DNA of 13,672 nucleotides from CAZQDP01 sp964592375 (GCA_964592375.1 CAZQDP010000064.1:1-13672), one strand, 5' to 3'; counted from the first letter of the stretch, positions 8,247 to 13,672 are shown. Program-made: numbers and translations. Notes: generated by a model from the sequence alone, not told the origin.

Positions 8247-10153
8247 CGCACATCAATAGCCTGCGCCTCCAAAAGCCAACTATTTGCCACGGCATCGCTC
8301 GGCATTCGGAAGTCCCCGCGAGGAGATAAAGTCACGCTTCCCACCTTTGGCCCGTCCGGCAGGCAGGAACGCTTGAATTGCTGCGAAAAAAAGCGCTGAA
8401 TAAACACGATTAGCCACTTTTTTATCTGAGCAGGCGAATACATTCCGGAAAAAGCCATATTGGCCAAACGAAATATCTTTGCAGGACAGTAGCCAAAGCG
8501 TAGCATATAGTAAAGCGTAAAATCGTGCAATTCATAAGGACCGACAATGTCCTCTGTTTTTTGTGAAATTTCGCCGTCCACGGGCGGCAAAAGCTCCGGA
8601 CTGATCGGCGTTTGAAGTACATCGAAAAGCGCCGCGCTCAGCTCATCCGTTGACCTGCTCGCCTCATAGGCAACCAAATGCCGCACCAGTGTTTTTGGAA
8701 TGGAGCAGTTTACACCATACATGGACATATGGTCTCCGTTATAGGTAGCAAAGCCCAGTGCCAACTCGGTTAAATCTCCTGTTCCCACCACAATGGCGTT
8801 TTTCTGATTGGCAATATCCATCAGCACTTGGGTACGCTCCCGAGCTTGTGAATTCTCGTAGGTAATGTCGTGCACCTGTTCATCCTGACCGATGTCTTTA
8901 AAATGCTGCTCTACCGCTTTGCTAATAGAAATCTCCATTAGCGTAGCACCATAAGCCTTTGAAAGGGTTTTTGCATTGTTTTTCGTTCGCTCTGTGGTGC
9001 CAAGCCCCGGCATGGTTACGGTAAGAATGCCGCTGCGGGGCAGACCAAGTCTATCAAAGGCATGGGCGGTCACAATTAGCGCAAGGGTGGAATCCAGTCC
9101 GCCCGATAATCCGATTACCGCTGCTTTGCAGCCGATATGACGAAGCCTGGTGGCAAGCCCCACGCTTTGCAGAGTTAAAATTTCATCGCACCTCTGTGCC
9201 AAATCGTTTTGACCAGATGGCACAAATGGGTGCGGTGCAAAAGCTCTTGTAAGTGTTAGACTGCGAAGGGAAAGGTCAAAGGGAACAACATGCATTTTCT
9301 GCTCTATCGCGCCAAAGGTATTGGTTCGCCGCCTCTCATGCACAAGCCGCTGCAAATCAACATCTGCAATGGTAAGTCCAGTAGTAAAACGAGTGGACTC
9401 ACGGAGCATCACGCCATTTTCGGCAATCATATTATGCCCCGCATATACCATATCCGTACTGGACTCGCCCTCGCCGGCATCACAATATAAATACGCCGCC
9501 AAAAGGCGTGCAGATTGAATTAAGGTAAGCTCACGCCTGTACGCTGACTTTCCGATAATCTCATCACTGGCAGAAAGATTGCAAAGCACCGTGGCCCCCG
9601 ACTCAGCCAATCGGCAAGATGGAGGCGTGCTCACCCATAAATCCTCACATAACTCTATGCCCAAAACAAATTCGGGCATGCTTGTACAAGCCAAAATAAT
9701 CTCATAACCAAAAGGAACTTGCCGCTTGCCAATGGGTATGGTTTGATATGCAGGCCCGGGCGTAAAATGGCGAAGCTCGTAAAATTCTGTATAGTTCGGG
9801 ATATTCTGCTTCGGAATGAGTGCCAGAATTTCGCCGTGGTATAAAACCGCCGCGCAGTTGTATAAAGCCGCACCGCTTGCCACGGGAAGACCCACCACGG
9901 TGAGCATATCCAGTGAGGCGGTTTGCTCCGTGATATGGAGCAGCGCCTCCTGCGCATCGATTAAAAGCTTTCGTTGCAAAAAAAGATCACCGCAGGTATA
10001 TGCGCTAATTGAAAGCTCAGGAAAAACCACCAGTGAGGCGCCCTCCCTTGCCGCATCAAAAGCAAGTGCTATGATTCGTTCTGCATTGTATTTGCAGTCT
10101 GCCACTCGCACCAAGGGTGTTGCCGCCGCAATGCGCAAAAATCCATCCTTCAT
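8237..10153 (-). CDS. nadE: Glutamine-hydrolysing NAD(+) synthetase
   Basis: It catalyses the last step of NAD synthesis: amidation of nicotinic acid adenine dinucleotide using ATP and ammonia released from glutamine. The 638 residues have two modules. The nitrilase-type glutaminase (about 1-275) carries E46 (VFPELS), K115 (IPKQNIPNY) and C169 (GIELCEDLW). The synthetase (about 320-600) carries the PP-loop SGGLDST (350-356) and DLTELALGFATYNGDHMSMY. The C-terminus LPDGPKVGSVTLSPRGDFRMPSDA is family-typical, so the protein is complete although its last codons run into the 7-bp repeat. The start MKDGFLRIAAATP also fits the family, yet no ribosome site precedes it. It is the first gene after the promoter at 10289-10317. 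Confidence 0.96.
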   Translation of the reverse strand: MKDGFLRIAAATPLVRVADCKYNAERIIALAFDAAREGASLVVFPELSISAYTCGDLFLQRKLLIDAQEALLHITEQTASLDMLTVVGLPVASGAALYNCAAVLYHGEILALIPKQNIPNYTEFYELRHFTPGPAYQTIPIGKRQVPFGYEIILACTSMPEFVLGIELCEDLWVSTPPSCRLAESGATVLCNLSASDEIIGKSAYRRELTLIQSARLLAAYLYCDAGEGESSTDMVYAGHNMIAENGVMLRESTRFTTGLTIADVDLQRLVHERRRTNTFGAIEQKMHVVPFDLSLRSLTLTRAFAPHPFVPSGQNDLAQRCDEILTLQSVGLATRLRHIGCKAAVIGLSGGLDSTLALIVTAHAFDRLGLPRSGILTVTMPGLGTTERTKNNAKTLSKAYGATLMEISISKAVEQHFKDIGQDEQVHDITYENSQARERTQVLMDIANQKNAIVVGTGDLTELALGFATYNGDHMSMYGVNCSIPKTLVRHLVAYEASRSTDELSAALFDVLQTPISPELLPPVDGEISQKTEDIVGPYELHDFTLYYMLRFGYCPAKIFRLANMAFSGMYSPAQIKKWLIVFIQRFFSQQFKRSCLPDGPKVGSVTLSPRGDFRMPSDAVANSWLLEAQAIDVRKE

Positions 10154-10288
10154 ATTTTGCAGCAGGAAACTACAAGCATTCTAGTAAAAAGGAATTAAGC
10201 CTGTAGACTCTGCGACCTCCTTTTCATTTATTTATCATAAAGCTTCTTTTGCCAAGAAAACGTCATATTTCCCCTAGCTTATCTCTTT
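10154..10288 (-). other. nadE leader with a displaced Shine-Dalgarno and tiny frames
   Basis: The leader contains AAAAGGAGGTC (10224-10214), a near-perfect ribosome site, but it lies over 60 bases from the nadE ATG. It forms one arm of an inverted repeat (TCCTTTT 10218-10224 with AAAAGGA 10187-10193). Three very short frames run through it: 10266-10228 (MTFSWQKKLYDK, with AGGGG upstream), 10227-10195, and 10179-10150. The last one overlaps the nadE start as ATGA. Whether any is translated cannot be told. Confidence 0.35.
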
Positions 10289-10317
10289 ATTATACTCAAC
10301 TGCGCCAAAGAAATCAA
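10289..10317 (-). promoter_or_regulatory. Sigma-A promoter of the nadE-to-prsA operon
   Basis: On the minus strand TTGATT (10317-10312), a 17-base spacer and an exact TATAAT (10294-10289). Transcription would start near 10282. No strong second promoter is seen until the one before prsA, so it probably drives five or six genes. Confidence 0.85.
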
Positions 10318-10341
10318 GGAAAATATATGTATGGCACGATG

Positions 10342-11019
10342 CTACATCTCAAATTTATACCCATATCCCCAAATGGTAGCAATATGCTGATGATAGGGTT
10401 TAATGCTCTCGCGTAGTGTTTTAATATGCGTATCGATGGTTCGGTCCGATCCGAAAAAGTCATATCCCCATACCTCATTGAGCAGAGCTTGACGGGAAAA
10501 TGCTTTATTTGGGTTTTTAAGCAAAAACAGTAATAACTCATATTCCTTTGGCGTGAGCGCTACATCCTTTTCGTTGATATACACCGCATGGGAAACGGTA
10601 TCAATCTGAATTCCGCTAAAGGTGATGGTGCGAGAGGGAAGAAATTTCATTTCTCCGCACCGGCGTAAAAACACTTTTATTCGTGCCACAAGCTCCTCCG
10701 GAAAAAAAGGCTTGAGAACATAATCATCCACACCAAGTGCAAAGAAACTCAGCTTATCCTCTTTTTTACCTTCCTCACTGATGATAATGATGGGGATATC
10801 TGAGGCCTTTCGAATTTGTGCACATACATTTTTGCCGTCAAGCTCAGGAAGGTCCGCTTCCGTAATAATCAAATGATATTCATTTCTTCGAAATAGCTTT
10901 AAAGCGGATATGCCGTCTGCTGCTTCATCAACCGCATAGCCTTCGTCTGATGCGCACTGCCTAATGATGCTTCGGATGCCCTTTTCACTGTCTGCCACAA
11001 GAAGTCGAACAGTTCCCAT
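10342..11019 (-). CDS. OmpR-family response regulator with a degenerate phosphorylation site (orphan)
   Basis: The 225 residues hold a receiver domain (about 1-118) and an intact winged-helix DNA-binding domain (about 130-225: ALTPKEYELLLFLLKNPNKAF, then DRTIDTHIKTLRESI and WGYGYKFEM). The start ATG at 11019 follows GGGGGTGAGA; the longer frame from 11052 translates this ribosome site and is unlikely. In the receiver the usual acidic pair is D10-S11 rather than D-D. The phospho-accepting Asp is replaced by E54 in LIITEADLPELDG, while S81 and the conserved K103 (DDYVLKPF) remain. The spacing of E54, S81 and K103 fits PhoB D53, T83 and K105. No histidine kinase gene is next to it. It probably binds DNA without classic phosphorylation. 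Target genes are unknown. No terminator follows, so some transcripts may enter nadE. Confidence 0.9.
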   Translation of the reverse strand: MGTVRLLVADSEKGIRSIIRQCASDEGYAVDEAADGISALKLFRRNEYHLIITEADLPELDGKNVCAQIRKASDIPIIIISEEGKKEDKLSFFALGVDDYVLKPFFPEELVARIKVFLRRCGEMKFLPSRTITFSGIQIDTVSHAVYINEKDVALTPKEYELLLFLLKNPNKAFSRQALLNEVWGYDFFGSDRTIDTHIKTLRESIKPYHQHIATIWGYGYKFEM

Positions 11020-11266
11020 ATTCTCACCCCCACGCAAAATTGCCAAACCCACTTAGCCTGTGTCCGCCACGGCGGATGATTGGGCAATGCGCCCTCACTT
11101 TATTATTATACAGGTTTTTTTATACAAATTCAATCTATTTTTACATTTGAGCAATCTCATTTTTCTTGCAAAGCAAAACGAAACTTAAATTTATAACATT
11201 TCTATGGAGCGGCAGATCTTTGTGACAAAATTCACCCTTTTGATTATAAAACAAAGCGTTATGCAC
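11020..11266 (-). other. Upstream region of the response regulator: leader hairpins and gene-free DNA
   Basis: No gene is supported here. The leader between the promoter (11105-11133) and the ATG holds two compact hairpins on the minus strand: GGGC/GCCC (11094-11082) and the perfect TCCGCC-GT-GGCGGA (11076-11063). Neither is followed by a T run, so they are not terminators. I see nothing recognisable in the AT-rich stretch 11134-11266. Confidence 0.55.
11105..11133 (-). promoter_or_regulatory. Sigma-A promoter of the response regulator gene
   Basis: On the minus strand TTGAAT (11133-11128), a 17-base spacer and an exact TATAAT (11110-11105). It lies downstream of all three terminators, so the regulator is transcribed independently of the B12 riboswitch. 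Confidence 0.82.
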
Positions 11267-11302
11267 AAAAACAAAGCCCGGGGCCAACCTCCCCGGGCTT
11301 TG
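11267..11302 (-). terminator. Third terminator after the B12 riboswitch
   Basis: A perfect 12-bp stem CAAAGCCCGGGG / CCCCGGGCTTTG (11272-11283 with 11291-11302) with a 7-base loop. On the minus strand it is followed by TTTTT (11271-11267). The plus strand has no T run, so it acts on leftward transcripts. It is the most stable hairpin in the window. Confidence 0.88.
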
Positions 11303-11332
11303 CTCTTGTGAGCATTTTGCTATTAGGCTACG

Positions 11333-11366
11333 AAAAAAGCCACCGTATACGACAATAGGTGACTTT
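11333..11366 (-). terminator. Second terminator after the B12 riboswitch
   Basis: On the minus strand AAAGTCACC (11366-11358) pairs with GGTGGCTTT (11344-11336), followed by more T to 11333. The single imperfect pair is a G-U wobble in the minus-strand RNA but a C-A mismatch in the plus-strand RNA. This supports the minus orientation. Confidence 0.8.
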
Positions 11367-11374
11367 GCTTGAGT

Positions 11375-11408
11375 AAAAAAACCAAGCCTCTATGCACCGT
11401 AGAGCCCT
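11375..11408 (-). terminator. First terminator: likely riboswitch expression platform
   Basis: On the minus strand CTCTA (11404-11400) pairs with TAGAG (11392-11388) around the loop CGGTGCA. GGG/CTT can extend the stem with one bulge. GG and seven T (11381-11375) follow. It starts 4 bases after the end of the aptamer's closing stem, where a B12-controlled terminator is expected. Confidence 0.7.
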
Positions 11409-11411
11409 AAG

Positions 11412-11575
11412 CAATTATTCCGGCAGGTCTTCTGACTCAGGTTCACAGCACTTTTGCGCCTTCCCACCTTAGCAGGCAGTGGCAAAATGCAAAAGCGCTC
11501 ACCTTTACAGCGGCGGGACCGCACAGGATTTACACCTGTTTCCCATTTTAAGCAAGCTTGCACCGAAACATATTG
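11412..11575 (-). ncRNA. Cobalamin (B12) riboswitch aptamer without a downstream gene
   Basis: An RNA element that binds adenosylcobalamin or a related cobalamin. On the minus strand it shows the class hallmarks in order: GGGAAACAGGTGTAAATCC, then GCGGTCCCGCCGCTGTAA (together 11543-11504), then the B12 box AGTCAGAAGACCTGCC (11437-11422). The closing stem P1 is visible: CAATATGTTTC (11575-11565) pairs with GGAATAATTG (11421-11412) with one bulged A and two wobble pairs. The aptamer is about 164 bases and looks intact. It has its own promoter upstream. Normally such switches precede B12 synthesis, transport or B12-independent isozyme genes; here only terminators follow. Confidence 0.95.
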
Positions 11576-11620
11576 TGCCTTTATTTTAAGGAACAAAGGC
11601 AATAGATAGTTTACTTTTTC

Positions 11621-11649
11621 ATTATACTGCAAATCACATGATTTGTAAA
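11621..11649 (-). promoter_or_regulatory. Sigma-A promoter of the B12 riboswitch RNA
   Basis: On the minus strand TTTACA (11649-11644), a 17-base spacer and an exact TATAAT (11626-11621). The start site would be near 11614, about 40 bases upstream of the aptamer. It lies 16 bases past the stop codon of the DUF2508-like gene. Confidence 0.85.
11630..11645. promoter_or_regulatory. Palindrome inside the riboswitch promoter (possible operator)
   Basis: CAAATCA-CA-TGATTTG is a perfect 7-2-7 inverted repeat that occupies most of the -35/-10 spacer and touches the -35 box. A repressor bound there would block the promoter. No specific factor is recognised. Confidence 0.45.
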
Positions 11650-11664
11650 GACTTTTTTTAAAAG

Positions 11665-11934
11665 TTACACTGCCGTATGGCGAGGTACATCAGCCATACT
11701 CCCCTGATGATCCTTGCACATCTTAATGGCATAGGAAAGCTTGGCCTGCGCGGCTTTTAGCATGTAAATATAATATTCAATCAGCTCTGCATTTTCACTG
11801 CTATCAATCCCCTGCCTGGCAGTATTGTATTCCATTGTAGCCTCCCACATCAGCTTGGAATAAGATTTGTCCACTTGTTCTTCTTTCTTTTGCAGACCCA
11901 TACTCTGCATCACATGATCAAGTACTTTTTTCAT
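11665..11934 (-). CDS. Small DUF2508 / YaaL-like protein
   Basis: The 89-residue protein is soluble, without signal peptide or membrane helix. The ATG at 11934 follows TGAGGTGA with good spacing; the frame continues upstream to 12120, but that extension crosses the likely promoter and terminator DNA. Residues about 29-72 (LMWEATMEYNTARQG, then AELIEYYIYMLKAAQAKLSYAI) resemble the DUF2508 pattern, in which two amphipathic helices contain an E-[LI]-I-[DE]-x-x-I-Y-x-L-x-A-A core. The family is typical of spore-forming Firmicutes and has no established function. The family assignment is from memory of the pattern and is moderate. No terminator separates it from the riboswitch promoter. Confidence 0.72.
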   Translation of the reverse strand: MKKVLDHVMQSMGLQKKEEQVDKSYSKLMWEATMEYNTARQGIDSSENAELIEYYIYMLKAAQAKLSYAIKMCKDHQGSMADVPRHTAV

Positions 11935-12010
11935 ATGTCTCACCTCATTTTTTATTATTGAAGGGTTATGTAGCAATCCTTCGCGCACGGAAAAATTACT
12001 GCGCACTATT

Positions 12011-12040
12011 ATTATAGGTGAGTGAAAGGAAAAATATACC
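12011..12040 (-). promoter_or_regulatory. Promoter of the DUF2508-like gene, possibly sporulation type
   Basis: An exact TATAAT lies at 12016-12011 on the minus strand, but the position 17 bases upstream has no good sigma-A -35. Read another way, GTATATT (12039-12033), 14 bases and CCTATAAT (12018-12011) resembles a sigma-E promoter of sporulating Firmicutes. The choice is open. Confidence 0.4.
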
Positions 12041-12075
12041 TTGCTTGCGATTTTTTTCATATACGGCCAGCATGC

Positions 12076-12125
12076 AAAAAGTCTGCTGCAAAAGCGGTGA
12101 ATTAACTCACACCTTTGCAACAGAC
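12076..12125 (-). terminator. Terminator of the perR-dfx-rbr unit
   Basis: On the minus strand GTCTGTTGCAAA pairs with TTTGCAGCAGAC through one wobble. An inner GGTG/CACC stem continues past a small bulge. TTTTT (12080-12076) follows. It lies about 20 bases after the rbr stop. Confidence 0.9.
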
Positions 12126-12146
12126 CTGATACATAAAAACTACAAA

Positions 12147-12689
12147 TTAATAATTGGTTGCTTTAATAGAGAAATATGCCTTGGGATGAGTACATACAGG
12201 ACAAATTTCGGGAGCAGCCGTGCCCGTATGCAAATGCCCACAGTTATTGCAAATCCATACTTGCTCGGAAGCTCTTTCAAATACAACGCCATCCTTGAGG
12301 TTAGCAAGCAGTTTGCGATATCTTTCTTCATGCTCTTTTTCAATCTTTGCCACCGCTTCAAACAATATGGCAACATTATCCAATCCTTCTTCTCTGGCGG
12401 TTTTGGCAAATCCGGCATACATATCCGTCCATTCATAATTTTCACCCTGAGCGGCAGCCAACAGGTTATCTGCCGTAGTGCCTACGCCGTCATGCAGAAG
12501 CTTGAACCATATTTTCGCGTGTTCCTTTTCATTGTTTGCCGTTTCTTCAAAAAAGGTACTAATCTGATTGAGTCCCTCTTTTTTTGCTTGGGAGGCAAAA
12601 TACGTATACTTGTTTCTTGCTTGGCTCTCTCCGGCGAAAGCTGCCATTAAATTTGCTTCTGTTTTTGTTCCTTTTAAATTACTCATCAT
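12147..12689 (-). CDS. rbr: Rubrerythrin
   Basis: A cytoplasmic peroxidase that reduces hydrogen peroxide to water in anaerobes. The 180 residues (ATG 12689 or the adjacent 12686, both just after GGAGGAG) form a ferritin-like diiron bundle and a C-terminal rubredoxin-like domain. Numbered from the second Met, diiron ligands are visible at E20 (FAGESQARNKY), E53/H56 (NNEKEH) and E116/H119 (KIEKEHEERY). The iron-binding cysteines are C146/C149 (CNNC) and C162/C165 (CPVC). It lies 55 bases after dfx with no terminator between, so the two probably share transcripts, with peroxide from superoxide reductase passed to this enzyme. Confidence 0.97.
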   Translation of the reverse strand: MMSNLKGTKTEANLMAAFAGESQARNKYTYFASQAKKEGLNQISTFFEETANNEKEHAKIWFKLLHDGVGTTADNLLAAAQGENYEWTDMYAGFAKTAREEGLDNVAILFEAVAKIEKEHEERYRKLLANLKDGVVFERASEQVWICNNCGHLHTGTAAPEICPVCTHPKAYFSIKATNY

Positions 12690-12744
12690 AAACTCCTCCT
12701 CTAAAATATAACATTAGGATTTACATCATTTTATTATCTATTCA

Positions 12745-13122
12745 TTAAATATCCGCACTCCAAAGTCCATGCAGATTGCAGTATTCATATATGGTAGCAT
12801 CGCCCTTATCTTCAAATACCGCGGTGGGCGCCTCCCCGGGAGATAGCCATACTCTTTGCGTTCCGCCTTCAAAGACCATTTCAATCCACATAATATAATG
12901 TGTATCTAACATGGGGTGCAATACAGCGCCGACCTCTACCATAATCTTGCCGTCTTTTCGCTGAACCTTTGGTACATGCTTTTCCATAGCGGCATCTACG
13001 GCTCCGGGCATAAGTTTGGTCATTGGTTTTCCGCAGCAAACCAGTTGACCGCCACCCTTGTGGATAAGCTCAACGATATTGCCACAAACCTCACAACGAT
13101 AAAATTCTACATTTTTACTCAT
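12745..13122 (-). CDS. dfx: Desulfoferrodoxin (two-iron superoxide reductase)
   Basis: It reduces superoxide to hydrogen peroxide without making oxygen, the usual defence in strict anaerobes. From ATG at 13122 (after AAGGGGGAT) it has 125 residues, the normal length. The frame continues upstream to 13248, but that part is intergenic. Centre I (FeCys4) ligands are C10, C13, C29 and C30. Catalytic centre II ligands are H49, H69, H75, C115 and H118, and the E47-K48 pair known to assist catalysis is present. Both centres are intact, so this is the class I, two-iron form. It is 77 bases downstream of perR with no clear terminator. Confidence 0.96.
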   Translation of the reverse strand: MSKNVEFYRCEVCGNIVELIHKGGGQLVCCGKPMTKLMPGAVDAAMEKHVPKVQRKDGKIMVEVGAVLHPMLDTHYIMWIEMVFEGGTQRVWLSPGEAPTAVFEDKGDATIYEYCNLHGLWSADI

Positions 13123-13199
13123 TTTCGTATCCCCCTTATAAATTATTTTTTTGCCTCTTTCTTCAAAGCTGCAAAATAAAGTAAATTCACTTTGCCAAA

Positions 13200-13613
13200 T
13201 CAGTTTTGTTCTTTCTCCCACTTGTCCACGTGGCGGCAAGAAGGACATACCCCTTGAAACACAATATCATGAGGCTCAACATAAAACCCTGTGGCATCTG
13301 CAATTTTGTGGTCAATAATAGAGACACAATTCACATCCACATCTTTAAAAGCCCCACATGAGGCACATTTAATATGATAATGAGGGAGCAAGGTTGCATC
13401 AAATCGATCTGCAGCGCCCGGCACGCCGATTTTGCGCACCATGCCGGTGGTTGAGAGTGCATTTAAGTTGCGGTAAACCGTAGCCAGTCCAATATCGGGA
13501 TAGGATGCCGAAACTCTATGATAAACCTGCTCTGCACTTGGGTGGCACGTCAGCGCCGCCACTGCCTCCAATACCAGCTGACGCTGGATGGTATTCCGCT
13601 TTGCCATACTCAT
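13200..13613 (-). CDS. perR: Peroxide-sensing repressor PerR (Fur family)
   Basis: A DNA-binding repressor that senses peroxide by metal-catalysed histidine oxidation. From ATG 13613 it has 137 residues (GTG 13616 and ATG 13607 are alternatives; AGGT fits 13613 best). An N-terminal winged helix (about 5-65, SYPDIGLATVYRNL) is followed by a dimerisation domain with the structural zinc site C83/C86 and C123/C126. All five regulatory metal ligands of Bacillus PerR appear at a constant offset of 13: H24, D72, H78, H80 and D91 for H37, D85, H91, H93 and D104. D72, rather than the Glu of Fur, supports PerR over Fur. The two genes it precedes are classic PerR targets. Confidence 0.9.
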   Translation of the reverse strand: MSMAKRNTIQRQLVLEAVAALTCHPSAEQVYHRVSASYPDIGLATVYRNLNALSTTGMVRKIGVPGAADRFDATLLPHYHIKCASCGAFKDVDVNCVSIIDHKIADATGFYVEPHDIVFQGVCPSCRHVDKWEKEQN

Positions 13614-13633
13614 CACGACCTATGACTTATTTT

Positions 13634-13648
13634 TAATGAGAATTATTA
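13634..13648. promoter_or_regulatory. PerR/Fur-type operator, proximal
   Basis: TAATGAG-A-ATTATTA is a 7-1-7 inverted repeat with 5 of 7 pairs matching. The right arm differs from the PerR half-site ATTATAA at one base. It lies 20 bases upstream of the perR start, in the transcribed leader. Confidence 0.5.
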
Positions 13649-13653
13649 TTTAT

Positions 13654-13668
13654 TGATATTATATATCA
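13654..13668. promoter_or_regulatory. PerR/Fur-type operator covering the perR -10 box
   Basis: TGATATT-A-TATATCA is a 7-1-7 inverted repeat with 6 of 7 pairs matching and 11 of 14 matches to the Fur-family consensus TGATAATNATTATCA. On the minus strand it contains an exact TATAAT (13663-13658); the matching -35 would lie outside the window. A bound repressor would cover the promoter, which implies autoregulation. Confidence 0.6.
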
Positions 13669-13672
13669 TTTA

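Noticed and set aside
10228..10266. The 12-codon frame in the nadE leader as a gene
   Set aside because: There is some ribosome-site resemblance, but it is too short and unsupported to annotate as a coding feature; it is kept only as part of the leader observation.
11393..11566. The heptamer CGGTGCA occurring both in the aptamer 5' arm and in the first terminator's loop
   Set aside because: It could suggest competition for a shared pairing partner, but a repeated 7-mer in about 200 bases is expected by chance.
11390..11632. An 80-codon frame on the minus strand over the riboswitch
   Set aside because: Its bases are the conserved B12 aptamer and first terminator, it has no ribosome site, and the RNA reading explains the sequence fully.
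11935..12120. N-terminal extension of the DUF2508-like gene
   Set aside because: It runs through the rbr terminator and the gene's own promoter; ATG 11934 has a proper ribosome site.
13123..13248. N-terminal extension of desulfoferrodoxin
   Set aside because: It overlaps the end of perR, and the 125-residue form from 13122 has exact family length and a strong ribosome site.
1..13672. tRNA or rRNA genes, insertion sequences, phage or attachment sites
   Set aside because: I saw no cloverleaf, rRNA motif, transposase or integrase, nor terminal inverted repeats anywhere in the window.

Overview
The window looks like a chromosomal stretch from an anaerobic, low-to-mid GC Firmicute of the class Clostridia. 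I infer this from Shine-Dalgarno sites of the GGAGG type, several promoters with exact TATAAT boxes, a PerR/superoxide reductase/rubrerythrin set typical of anaerobes, and a pth-mfd-prsA gene order. No species can be named. Every gene that I can support lies on the minus strand, so the window reads from right to left.

Region 1 (13672 to 12076) is an oxidative-stress unit: perR, desulfoferrodoxin (dfx) and rubrerythrin (rbr). Two PerR/Fur-type palindromes lie upstream of perR, and one of them covers its likely -10 box. A strong terminator follows rbr. Region 2 (12040 to 11665) is a small DUF2508/YaaL-like gene.

Region 3 (11649 to 11020) is the oddest part. A strong promoter drives a complete cobalamin (B12) riboswitch, but no gene follows it. 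Three consecutive intrinsic terminators fill the next 150 bases. The next gene has its own promoter and encodes an OmpR-type response regulator. Its phosphorylation-site aspartate is replaced by glutamate, and no histidine kinase gene is nearby.

Region 4 (10317 to 500) is a compact housekeeping run that starts at one excellent promoter and ends at one strong terminator: nadE (NAD synthetase), holA (DNA polymerase III delta), a membrane-anchored transglutaminase-like protein, pth (peptidyl-tRNA hydrolase), mfd (transcription-repair coupling factor) and prsA (lipoprotein foldase). A 7-bp tandem repeat sits between nadE and holA, and prsA probably has an extra promoter inside the end of mfd. Region 5 (499 to 1) holds an untranslated leader and the first 56 codons of a secreted stalk-domain protein that runs off the window.

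The best candidates for something undescribed are the gene-less B12 riboswitch, possibly a B12-controlled small RNA or the scar of a lost gene, and the apparently phosphorylation-independent regulator beside it.
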